From SHZI01 sp049290495 (GTDB taxonomy: Bacteria; Pseudomonadota; Gammaproteobacteria; Steroidobacterales; GCA-2729495): DNA of 64,000 bases. Both the position numbers and the translations under genes were made by a program. Below the pieces are notes generated by a model. The model had not been told where the DNA came from, did no database searches, and worked only from the letters and a program-made list of their open reading frames with translations. Positions 33,188 to 41,176 of this stretch are shown here, piece after piece (position 1 is the stretch's first letter; each line of letters begins with the position of its first letter). The stretch is taken from positions 12,505-76,504 of the forward strand of contig JBATNV010000318.1 in assembly GCA_049290495.1 (NCBI GenBank), read 5' to 3'.

Positions 33188-35443
33188 TCAGGCTTTCGCT
33201 TTCGTCCGTCGACCAAGTATCTGCAGGATCTTCCAAGGCGTGATCGGCATTTCGTTGACCGGTTCTCCGAGCGCATTGGCCACCGCATTGGCCACCGCCG
33301 GCAGGGTGCAGACGATCGGGCCCTCGCCCACCTCCTTCGCCCCAAACGGACCGAAGGGATCGATGCTCTCCACAATGATGTGCTCGACCTTGGGCATCTC
33401 GTATGAGCGTGGCAGGCGGTAGTCGAGCCGCGAGGGGTTCATGACCTGCCCGTTTTCCAGCAGGGTTTCCTCATACAACACCTGCGACATGCCACTGAAG
33501 ATCTGGCCGTCGATCTGGCCTTCGACGATGCGCGGATTGATCGCCCGGCCCACGTCGTGCGAGGCGACGATTCGATCCACGGTGACAAAACCGGTATCCG
33601 GGTCGATGGTCACCTCGGCGATCTGCGCACCGAATGAATAGGCCATCGTGCCGCTTTCTTTTGGCGAGTTGTAAAAGCCACGGCCCATCACGGCGCGGCC
33701 TTCGCGACTATGCAGGGTGTCGTAGACAATCTTCTTCAGCGGAATCGCTTTCTCCGGCTCGCCCTTCGGATAGACCTGCCGGTCACGGAACACCAGTTGC
33801 GAGGCCTTCACGCCCAGGCGCGCGGCGGCCAGCACTTCGAGCTGCTTGCGCGCATCGAGCGCGGCAGCTTTCACCGCATTACCGGTATTGAAAGTTCCGC
33901 GCTGTATGAAGGCACCCACATCCAGCGGCACGATATCGGTGTCGCCGGAAATCACGGTGATGTCGGTGGTCTGCGCGCCGAGCACTTCGGCCGCAATCAT
34001 CGCCATCGCAGTGTGCGAACTCTGGCCCATGTCCGGCAGACCAACGAACAGCGACATCGTGCCATCGTCGACGATCTTGATGAAGGCCGCCGAGGTGTCG
34101 TGCTTGAACACGCCCTTGGCGCCGGAAGCCATCGCGCCGACGCCGATACCGATGCCTTTCAGCGGTGGCAGCTTGCCGTACTTGCGCTTCCAGCCAGCCT
34201 GCTTCGCGGTCTTCGTGATGCACTCAGCGAGACCACAGCTGCCGAAGAAGGTGCCGGTCATGCTGGTGTGACCCTTGGTCACGCCATTCAGCAGATGGAA
34301 ATCGATCGGATCCATGCCCAGCTCGCGTGCCAGCGCATCCATGTGCTGGCCGAGACCAAAGGCCATCTGTGCCAGACCACCACCATGATGGAAGTAGTAA
34401 GGGATATTGTTGGTATGCACCAGTCGACCGCTGTAGCGGGACGCTTCGATCTTGTACAACGAGTGCATGTATGAACTGGTCAGCGTCAGCACGATCATCT
34501 GCGATTCGACGTAGGCGCCGGTATCGAAACTGATATCGACTTCAAAGGCCTTGATCTGCCCGGTCTCTGCTACGCCCGTGCGAAAGGTGTATTTCACTTC
34601 GCCGCCGGCACGACAGGCGATGAACTCCTCGTCAGCCGTGGCGCGCACCTTCACCGGCCTGCCAGTCTTTCGCGACAGCACCGCAGCGACATAGTGATGC
34701 GGGCGCACCGAGGTACGGCCGGTAAAGCCGCCGCCAGTGTTGAGACTCATGATGCGCACCTGGCCATCGCTCAGGCGCAGTGCACCGGCCAGGCTCTTCT
34801 GGAACAGGATCGCGGTCTGGGTCGGCGTGTACATCGACAGCTTGTCGGGCAGCGACCAGTCGGCGATCGCCACATGGAACTCGGCATAGCAGTTGTGCGA
34901 AGCGTGGGTCGTGTAATGGTCGGTGCGCACATGCGCAGATTTTGCAAAGCCCTGTTCGACATCGCCGAGATCCTGCGCCTGCTGCCAGGCGATATTGCCC
35001 TGCGCCTTCGCGTGGATCAGGAAGGCCTCGGGTTTGAGTGCAGCCTGGATCGTGAACAGCGCCGGCAGCGGTTCATATTCCACCTTGATGAGCGCAGCGG
35101 CCTCGGCGGCTGTCGCTTCATCCAGGGCGGCGACCGCCGCCACTTCGTCACCGATATAGTTGACGATCTCCTGGCGAAACAGCGGCTGCTCGATACCCAC
35201 ATAGAGTTTCGGCGCGTCGGCGTGGGTGATCACCGCCTTGACGCCCGGCAGTGCCAGGGCCGCGGAGGTATCGATGCTCAGGATCCGCGCCCGGGGGAAT
35301 GGGCTGCGCACGATCTTTCCGTGCAGCATCCCCGGCAGCACCACGTCATCGGTAAACAGCGAGCGGCCGGTGAGCTTGTGCGCGCCATCCAGCCGGGGCT
35401 GATCGTGCCCGACGACAGCAAAGTTCGCTTTTTTAGAGGCCAT
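33188..35443 (-). CDS. Molybdenum hydroxylase large subunit (xanthine dehydrogenase family, HcrA-like)
   Basis: The 751-residue subunit starts at ATG 35443 with GGAGGG 6 bases upstream. It carries the molybdopterin-binding motifs of the xanthine oxidase family: LNTGGGFTGRTSVRPHHY, DMGQSSHTAMA, RIVASHDVGRAINP, and GAKEVGEGP, which includes the conserved catalytic Glu. Size and partners fit 4-hydroxybenzoyl-CoA reductase alpha. It binds the Mo-cytosine or Mo-molybdopterin cofactor and works with the 2Fe-2S and FAD subunits upstream; its start overlaps the 2Fe-2S gene by 11 bases. True substrate unproven. Confidence 0.92.
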   Translation of the reverse strand: MASKKANFAVVGHDQPRLDGAHKLTGRSLFTDDVVLPGMLHGKIVRSPFPRARILSIDTSAALALPGVKAVITHADAPKLYVGIEQPLFRQEIVNYIGDEVAAVAALDEATAAEAAALIKVEYEPLPALFTIQAALKPEAFLIHAKAQGNIAWQQAQDLGDVEQGFAKSAHVRTDHYTTHASHNCYAEFHVAIADWSLPDKLSMYTPTQTAILFQKSLAGALRLSDGQVRIMSLNTGGGFTGRTSVRPHHYVAAVLSRKTGRPVKVRATADEEFIACRAGGEVKYTFRTGVAETGQIKAFEVDISFDTGAYVESQMIVLTLTSSYMHSLYKIEASRYSGRLVHTNNIPYYFHHGGGLAQMAFGLGQHMDALARELGMDPIDFHLLNGVTKGHTSMTGTFFGSCGLAECITKTAKQAGWKRKYGKLPPLKGIGIGVGAMASGAKGVFKHDTSAAFIKIVDDGTMSLFVGLPDMGQSSHTAMAMIAAEVLGAQTTDITVISGDTDIVPLDVGAFIQRGTFNTGNAVKAAALDARKQLEVLAAARLGVKASQLVFRDRQVYPKGEPEKAIPLKKIVYDTLHSREGRAVMGRGFYNSPKESGTMAYSFGAQIAEVTIDPDTGFVTVDRIVASHDVGRAINPRIVEGQIDGQIFSGMSQVLYEETLLENGQVMNPSRLDYRLPRSYEMPKVEHIIVESIDPFGPFGAKEVGEGPIVCTLPAVANAVANALGEPVNEMPITPWKILQILGRRTKAKA

Positions 35444-35939
35444 GACCGCCCTCCGCTGCCGCATCGGCCGCCATGGCCTTGATGGCCTCACGCACTGCGA
35501 TCTTCACCTTGATGTGTCCGGTACAGCGGCAAATCGCACCAGCGAGCGCCTCGTTGATCGCCTCCTCGTCCGGAGCAGGATTCTCGTCAAGCAGTGCCTT
35601 CGCCGTCATGATCAGGCCCGGCGTGCAGGCACCGCACTGCACGGCGCCGTATTCCAGGAACGCCTTCTGCACCGGATGCAACTCATCACCACCGGCGACG
35701 CCCTCGATGGTCGTCACCGGTCGGTTATCCCACTCGATGGCCAGTGCGAGACAGGACAGCACGGCCCGGCCATCGTCGCCCTGCACGGTGCAGACACCGC
35801 AGGCACCGCTGGTGCAGCCACGCTTGGTGCCAGTCAGTGCAACCCGGTCGCGAATCACATCGAGCAGCGTTTCGTGTGGCGCCACGAAAATGTCGTAACG
35901 GTCGCCATTGACGACGAGGGTGATCAGTTGTCTGCTCAT
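35433..35939 (-). CDS. Molybdenum hydroxylase [2Fe-2S] subunit
   Basis: The 168-residue protein binds two [2Fe-2S] clusters. The plant-ferredoxin-like cluster motif is KRGCTSGACGVCTV with a further Cys downstream; the second, all-alpha cluster has VQCGACTPGLIM and CRCTGH. It carries electrons between the FAD subunit and the molybdenum subunit. It is 5 bases after the FAD subunit gene and overlaps the Mo subunit gene by 11 bases. Length and motifs are normal. Confidence 0.95.
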   Translation of the reverse strand: MSRQLITLVVNGDRYDIFVAPHETLLDVIRDRVALTGTKRGCTSGACGVCTVQGDDGRAVLSCLALAIEWDNRPVTTIEGVAGGDELHPVQKAFLEYGAVQCGACTPGLIMTAKALLDENPAPDEEAINEALAGAICRCTGHIKVKIAVREAIKAMAADAAAEGGHGL

Positions 35940-35944
35940 CGGCT

Positions 35945-36940
35945 TTAGCCCTCAACCGGCAGCTTCTGCCGGCGCAGTTCATTAAGTACACGCCGCACCA
36001 GCCCGCGCACCAGGCGCTTCTTGTAGCCCGGCGGCGTATAGAGGTTGGTGACTTCACCCAGATCGTCGCGGGCCGCATCTGCCGCCGCCTCGATGCTCGC
36101 TTCGGTGAGTCCTTCAGCCAGGATGATCGCCACTGATTTACGCAGCACCAGCGGCACGGTGCCAACCGAACCGGCTACCAGCAGCAGCGACTTCGGCGCC
36201 CGGTTACTGCCGCCGAGCGTACCGGCCAGCGTCGCGTAGCCATAGTCCAGCCCGGTACGCGCCGCTGCCTTGACGAACACAGAACGCAGATCGGCCGGCG
36301 GTACGAGCACGGCGGTAATCAGCTCACCGGCAGCCAGAGCGTTGTTGTCGATGCCGTCGTCGCGATAGAAATCAGCGAGCGGCAGTTCGCGCTCACCCTG
36401 GGTACTGCGCAGCAATACGCGAGCACTGAGCGCGATCAGCGCCGGCACCGAGTCAGCGCTGTGTATCGCACGACAGTTCGGCGCGGTCTTGATCACATGG
36501 CAGACGGCGCCGTCGGTCTTCCAGCAGGGCTGCTGTGAACCGCGCCAGTTTTCACTCTGGTTGGTGTACCAGCAGCGCGTCGGCAGGCACAGGTTGCCGC
36601 CGAGCGTGGCCATATTGCGCACATGCTGCGAACCTACGGCGCGGATCGCCTGTGCGAGGCCCGGATAGCGCGCGACAATCAGCGAATTTGTGGCGAGATC
36701 TGTCAGCCGCTCACCGGCGCCGATGCGCAGCGTGCCGGAACTATCCACGCTCACACCCGCGAGCTCCGGCAGATCGCGCACACTGACGAGGGCAGCCGGC
36801 GTTTCCAGGCGCAGCTTCAGGTTGATGAGCAGATCAGTGCCGCCGCCCAGCACCGCCGCACTCTCACCGGCATTACTCAGTGTAAGCAGCGCCTCATCGA
36901 GGCTGTTTGGCCGGTGATATTCAAATGGTGGTAACTGCAC
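35945..36940 (-). CDS. Molybdenum hydroxylase FAD subunit with a [4Fe-4S] insert (HcrB-like)
   Basis: The 331-residue protein has the FAD-binding motif AVLGGGTDLLINLK (about residues 29-42) and GSQHVRNMATLGGNLC. An insert has Cys123, Cys139, Cys147 and Cys156, with spacings 16, 8 and 9. From memory this matches the [4Fe-4S] ligands of 4-hydroxybenzoyl-CoA reductase beta, which ordinary CoxM-type subunits lack. The pattern suggests a low-potential electron input, as used for reductive dehydroxylation of an aromatic CoA thioester. It is the first gene of the cluster. Confidence 0.9.
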   Translation of the reverse strand: MQLPPFEYHRPNSLDEALLTLSNAGESAAVLGGGTDLLINLKLRLETPAALVSVRDLPELAGVSVDSSGTLRIGAGERLTDLATNSLIVARYPGLAQAIRAVGSQHVRNMATLGGNLCLPTRCWYTNQSENWRGSQQPCWKTDGAVCHVIKTAPNCRAIHSADSVPALIALSARVLLRSTQGERELPLADFYRDDGIDNNALAAGELITAVLVPPADLRSVFVKAAARTGLDYGYATLAGTLGGSNRAPKSLLLVAGSVGTVPLVLRKSVAIILAEGLTEASIEAAADAARDDLGEVTNLYTPPGYKKRLVRGLVRRVLNELRRQKLPVEG

Positions 36941-37044
36941 CCGGACACTCCTTCACGCCAATCGTTCGGCCTGCGTTCAGCAAAAGAGTGTACTTGATGC
37001 AGCTATCGGCGTTAGATTAGCCATAACCACCTGCAGGACGAACC

Positions 37045-37857
37045 ATGATCAAGTCAGCCAGAATTATCGCCACCTTATTGCTCAGCACACTCGTTGCCGG
37101 TACGGCGCTCGCCGATATCGCTGATATCGATCACCGTGTGCAAGCTGCCACCGATATCCTGACCGACCTGCAGCGCATTCCCGAACAGGCGATTCCACCA
37201 AATCTGCTCAATAGCGCCTACGCCGTTGCGGTGATTCCCAACCTCGTCAAGGGCGCGTTCTTTATCAGCGGCAGTTACGGCCGCGGCGTGCTGATGGTCA
37301 GGCACGAGGACGGCAGCTGGAGCAATCCGGCGCTGATCAAAATGGGCGATATCGGCATCGGCTTTCAGTGGGGGGCACAGGGCGCCGACCTGGTACTGGT
37401 TTTCAAAAACCGCCGCGGTGTGGATAACATCGCGAGCGGCAAGTTCACGCTCGGCGGCAGCAGTTCGGCCTCGGCCGGCCCGGTCGGGCGCACGGCAAGT
37501 GCCATGACCGACGGCGAGTTCAAGGCAGAAATTTACAGTTACGCCCGCAGTCGCGGCCTGTTCCTCGGTGTCGCGATCGACGGCGGCGCGATCACCATCG
37601 ACCGGAAAGACAATGCCGAGTGGTACGGCAGCGAAGCCAACGGTGCCAGCAGCCGGATTTTCAGCGATACCAGCCTGCCCACTCCCGAAGCCGCGAAGCC
37701 GCTGCTGGCCATACTGACGACCATGGCACCACAGCTGAAGTGGCGCGACGCGTCGGATGACGCATCTGCAGCGCCAGCCGCCGAACCTGCAGCGGATCCG
37801 GCGACTGGCAGCAAGACTTTTCCGGTCGAAGACGCCGCACCTGAAACGAAGTTCTGA
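37045..37857 (+). CDS. Secreted SYLF (Ysc84-type) lipid-binding protein
   Basis: The 270-residue protein has a signal peptide (RIIATLLLSTLVAGTALA). A SYLF domain fills about residues 30-215: ILTDLQRIPEQAIP, SAYAVAVIPNLVKG, SYGRGVLMVR, SWSNPALIKMGDIGIG, LVLVFKNRRGVD and YARSRGLFLGVAIDG. An acidic, Ala-rich tail ends it. SYLF domains bind phospholipids and in bacteria are exported with unknown job. The gene stands alone, with a promoter region of about 100 bases upstream. Confidence 0.92.
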   Translation: MIKSARIIATLLLSTLVAGTALADIADIDHRVQAATDILTDLQRIPEQAIPPNLLNSAYAVAVIPNLVKGAFFISGSYGRGVLMVRHEDGSWSNPALIKMGDIGIGFQWGAQGADLVLVFKNRRGVDNIASGKFTLGGSSSASAGPVGRTASAMTDGEFKAEIYSYARSRGLFLGVAIDGGAITIDRKDNAEWYGSEANGASSRIFSDTSLPTPEAAKPLLAILTTMAPQLKWRDASDDASAAPAAEPAADPATGSKTFPVEDAAPETKF

Positions 37858-37899
37858 TTACGACTTCTGCCCAGGAGCGCCCCTGCGACACAAGGCTTC

Positions 37900-38304
37900 C
37901 TAGTCGCGATCTGCCTTCGCGACGGTGATGGTTGTGCTGTATTTCTTTGCGTCGCTGCGATTGCCAGTGAAGTGGCCGATCATCGTCATGCCCAGGGGCA
38001 TGTTGCCGACCGCTGCCATCTTGATCTTGCTGGTTTCGATCAACTGGCATTCGCCCGGCTCCACGATGGTCTCCCCTTCGCTGTGGCTCACCCGGAGCGG
38101 CACCGAGCCAGGCTTGTCCTCAACACAGACCCGGTAGGCCTTGGTCTTCTGGCTGCGGATCACGGTCTGCACGTCATTGTTTTCAAGCTGGAACATACGG
38201 TAGTTTGCAAGCAGTCCGTCGTTGCTGTCTGCCTGGGCCGCCGGTAAACCCGTAAGCAGTCCGGCGCCAATCACGGCAATGAGCTTGATGCTGTTCTTGT
38301 GCAT
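37900..38304 (-). CDS. Small secreted protein, unknown function
   Basis: The 134-residue protein has a signal peptide (LIAVIGAGLLTGLPAAQA) and a beta-rich body with two Cys (Cys60 and Cys86), which may form a disulfide. I do not recognise the family. It is convergent with the SYLF gene and divergent from the Crp/Fnr gene at 38604, with about 300 bases of non-coding DNA between. No operator was recognised there. Confidence 0.75.
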   Translation of the reverse strand: MHKNSIKLIAVIGAGLLTGLPAAQADSNDGLLANYRMFQLENNDVQTVIRSQKTKAYRVCVEDKPGSVPLRVSHSEGETIVEPGECQLIETSKIKMAAVGNMPLGMTMIGHFTGNRSDAKKYSTTITVAKADRD

Positions 38305-38603
38305 GGCTTTAACTCCCTGAGGTTTTCTGAGCGTCTGTCACCGCCGGCCCTCCACCCCGACTTGAGCGCAGAGGTTGCGCCAGCATCACAAGGCTGTGTG
38401 TCGCGACGTGGACAAAACAGCCAAAGAGAGTCGGCGAGAGCCCATGCACAGGATCTTTTTCACGCCGAACGTCAGCGCGCCGACACACGCAGGGAGGCCG
38501 CTTGTCAGAATTATGTCAAGCGGGTGACAGACCAGGTGACTGGCCCGAACAACACTGCTGTACGGGCGGACGTGGGGATTCACACGACGCGAGGGCAAGG
38601 CCA
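38305..38603. other. Divergent intergenic region upstream of a Crp/Fnr gene
   Basis: About 300 bases carry the leaders of the small secreted protein gene (minus) and the Crp/Fnr gene (plus). I see GAGGG at 38591-38595 as the probable ribosome site. No perfect CRP or FNR box, no tandem repeat and no supported coding frame were found. Confidence 0.5.
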
Positions 38604-39305
38604 ATGAACACGGCACGGGCAATTTTTCAGAACAACGAACTGCTGCGATATCTGGACAGCAGCGGCCTGGAGCGGGTAGCACAGGTGGCTACACGACGGA
38701 GCTATTGCGGGAACACAACGATCTACGCACACGGCGATCCGCCCGATGCGATCTACGGCGTTATCGCCGGCCAGGTGCAGATCAGCTCAAGAACCTCGGG
38801 CCTCGATGAAGTCTTTCTGGGCAACTACAGCTCTGGCCGGATTTTTGGCCTGGTTTCTGTCATCGACGGCCTGCCTCGATGCGTAACCGCACGAGCTGCA
38901 CCCAAAGCCGAAGTATTTACCATCTGTCGCGACAAGTTCCTGCGCCTGCTGGCGAGCGATTCCCTGCTGGCCCTGAGCCTGCTCAATGTGTTCTGCCGGC
39001 ATGAACGGATCGCCACCCGGATGATCACCGATGAATACGCCCTGAGAAGTGTGCCAGCGCGCCTCGCGCACCGCGTTCTGGAACTGGCCGGGCCGTACAA
39101 CAGCGATCAGGGTTCTGCCGACCACGCCGTAGAGATCACCCAGGCCGGCCTCGCCAAGTACGTCTTCGTCTCACGCCAGGTCGTCAACCAGTATCTCGGC
39201 GAATGGCAAAGCCGGGGCTGGGTATCCACCTCGCGCTGCCGCGTGATCGTGACGAATCGCAAGGCGCTGGCAACCGTCGCGACCAACGGCGGCGGGCATG
39301 CATGA
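38604..39305 (+). CDS. Crp/Fnr-family transcription regulator
   Basis: The 233-residue protein has a cyclic-nucleotide-binding-like domain at about 10-130 (IYAHGDPPDAIYGVIAGQVQI) and a C-terminal winged helix, with recognition helix VSRQVVNQYLGEWQSRG near 185-205. Residues 75-95 lack an intact RS-type cAMP pocket, so the effector is uncertain. No FNR-type N-terminal Cys cluster is present. It shares the unusual VSRQ(I/V)VNQ helix with the Crp/Fnr protein at 46886, so they may bind related sites. It is convergent with the metzincin gene. Confidence 0.9.
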   Translation: MNTARAIFQNNELLRYLDSSGLERVAQVATRRSYCGNTTIYAHGDPPDAIYGVIAGQVQISSRTSGLDEVFLGNYSSGRIFGLVSVIDGLPRCVTARAAPKAEVFTICRDKFLRLLASDSLLALSLLNVFCRHERIATRMITDEYALRSVPARLAHRVLELAGPYNSDQGSADHAVEITQAGLAKYVFVSRQVVNQYLGEWQSRGWVSTSRCRVIVTNRKALATVATNGGGHA

Positions 39306-39316
39306 GCATGCCCGAA

Positions 39317-40561
39317 TTACTGATCTCGCATCCAGCAGCTAAAACTTGCGACTCTTGCAGCCGTCTCATTCAGAGTGCGCGCATTATCTGCCCGATCTTG
39401 CCTCCCCATCGGCCGACCACAGACCCGAAGCTCCTTCGCGGTATTTGACCAGTAAAGCAGCCGTGCGTAGGCAGAACTCAGCGCATCACCGTCCATGATG
39501 GTTGTCCATGGCCCACACGGGCCTTCTGGCTCTGATTGCCGGTATGCCACGCTGTAGCCTGAGGTCTGAGGATCATCTGTGTGCCCAGCGCCCATGAGAT
39601 GACCAAGTTCGTGTACAAAAGCGTAGGAACTTGTCAGCGACTGTATGGGGACAACGGCAAATGCGATCTCGGCGAAGGGCCTTATGTTTTCCAGGTTGGC
39701 ACTGTTGAGCGCTTCCGCATGACCGCCACGTTCGACATTCGACGTGACAAGGATCACCAGGTCCACATCAACTTCTTTCCGCCATCGACGAATGTCTTGC
39801 GCCCACTTCGCCTCCCCCAGCCTCAATCTGGCGAGATCCTTTTCATTATTCCCGCTTTCCTCATATGAAACCTGGCGGGCAGGGGCCACGCGAATCCGCT
39901 GCTGCACGCCACTCCCGGCAAATGATTGATTAGCAAGACGCTGTGCAACCGTCATCCATGCCGCGATCTGCGCCTCACCTTGCGCCCATTCCTTCGCCTT
40001 ACCGGTATATACGGGCAGCACGTCAATCTCGACTGGCTGCGGAACGGCACAGCCGGCTTTCAGCGACATCGGGGTAGCCGAGGCTACAAACTGATTTTCA
40101 TGCGTGTCGTCAACAAACTCCGCTCTGCTCACCAGCTCCACTATCGTTTTGCCTGCCAAAATCTGCCGAATGCGATAGACAGGTCCGGCCGAAGTGCTGA
40201 TCAGACCGACAACCCCGGTCGGAGTTGGCGCCAGGGTCACATTGCTGAAGCTGTCACCGTCCACTTTGCCAATCCAGACAGCCTCATCATTCGTTGAGGC
40301 TGTCTGGCGCAAATACAGGGTACGCAGGACTGGCAGGGTTCTGGTCGCGACGCGATCTCGAAGCGGAAGCGGTACCGCAAGTCTGTCCAGACCGCCTGAC
40401 CGAAGGACGTCTCCATTCACCTGCAGCAGCCGACACGCATCCGTCTCCGGGGACATAGCGTCGGCAGGACAACTCACATCCAGAGCAGTCCACAGCGTTG
40501 GCGGGCCTGCCCAGCACCGAAGAACAAACAAGGCAAGCGCCGCCGTGGCCAAAACACGCAC
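39317..40561 (-). CDS. Secreted metzincin-type metallopeptidase
   Basis: From the GTG at 40561 the protein is about 414 residues, with a hydrophobic start (LATAALALFVLRCWAG) suited to export. The zinc motif is complete, HELGHLMGAGH near residue 318, and a Met-turn follows (WTTIMDGD), so it is an M10/M12-like metzincin. The region between holds alternating strands and a propeptide-like half. The gene is 11 bases after the Cys-rich secreted gene in the CHASE2/FecR operon. An earlier ATG at 40621 would overlap that gene. Substrate unknown. Confidence 0.85.
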   Translation of the reverse strand: MRVLATAALALFVLRCWAGPPTLWTALDVSCPADAMSPETDACRLLQVNGDVLRSGGLDRLAVPLPLRDRVATRTLPVLRTLYLRQTASTNDEAVWIGKVDGDSFSNVTLAPTPTGVVGLISTSAGPVYRIRQILAGKTIVELVSRAEFVDDTHENQFVASATPMSLKAGCAVPQPVEIDVLPVYTGKAKEWAQGEAQIAAWMTVAQRLANQSFAGSGVQQRIRVAPARQVSYEESGNNEKDLARLRLGEAKWAQDIRRWRKEVDVDLVILVTSNVERGGHAEALNSANLENIRPFAEIAFAVVPIQSLTSSYAFVHELGHLMGAGHTDDPQTSGYSVAYRQSEPEGPCGPWTTIMDGDALSSAYARLLYWSNTAKELRVCGRPMGRQDRADNARTLNETAARVASFSCWMRDQ

Positions 40562-40571
40562 AATTTCTGAC

Positions 40572-41126
40572 TCAGGGGATGCATTGAACGCAGGACGTTG
40601 AGCTTCTGCTGCACCCGCCATACATGGTGCAGACCGGTCGTCTTACGCAGGGTGGTTGATAGTCACTGCACAGTGGTGCCGATGCTTTAGCGCCCATAAC
40701 CGTCATCCGGAATGAAGTGGACTGCAAGTCCTTGTCGCTTTGGACGGCGTTGTAGGCTTCTGCAAAAACAGGCGCAATCCTGTCCCGATCCTTACCAAAG
40801 AATACATAGGTCACCGTACCTGGTGGATTTCCGGGCGCAAGCAATACATCCTGCCCTTGCTTCTGTGCCTTGACCGGTTCGAAATCGCCGCAAAGTACAC
40901 AACCGACATCCGCGAGCTGCAGATCTGCACCCTCTGGCACACCCAACAACTCCCGCAGCCGGGTCTGGAAGGCCAGCAGTCGCTGCCAACCCTCTACCCC
41001 AGCTGTCTTTTCACCACCCGCGACCTCAAAGTTGTAAAGGAGCTCGTCGGCATGAACGGCGGACGCACTAACGGCCAACATCAGTGCAAGCAGAACGGCG
41101 GAACGCGACTTCAATATCAATGACAT
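40572..41126 (-). CDS. Secreted Cys-rich protein, unknown function
   Basis: The start at 41126 (MSLILKSRSA) has GAGG 8 bases upstream. The 184-residue protein has a signal peptide (VLLALMLAVSASAVHA). A central part has VGCVLCGDFEP, and the C-terminal 35 residues carry seven Cys (CSDYQPPC, CTMYGGC, CVQCIP), suggesting metal binding or disulfides. The family is not recognised. It lies between the FecR-TPR-barrel gene and the metzincin gene in the same operon, so it may be exported through the barrel or processed by the peptidase. Confidence 0.72.
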   Translation of the reverse strand: MSLILKSRSAVLLALMLAVSASAVHADELLYNFEVAGGEKTAGVEGWQRLLAFQTRLRELLGVPEGADLQLADVGCVLCGDFEPVKAQKQGQDVLLAPGNPPGTVTYVFFGKDRDRIAPVFAEAYNAVQSDKDLQSTSFRMTVMGAKASAPLCSDYQPPCVRRPVCTMYGGCSRSSTSCVQCIP

Positions 41127-41176
41127 CACCATACCCTCACGTTTGTGAACCACATGCTGGACGATCAATCAGACGG

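Noticed and set aside
38524..38541. TGACAGACCAGGTGA-like sequence as a Crp/Fnr site
   Set aside because: Half-sites do not match TGTGA/TCACA or TTGAT/ATCAA and spacing is wrong.
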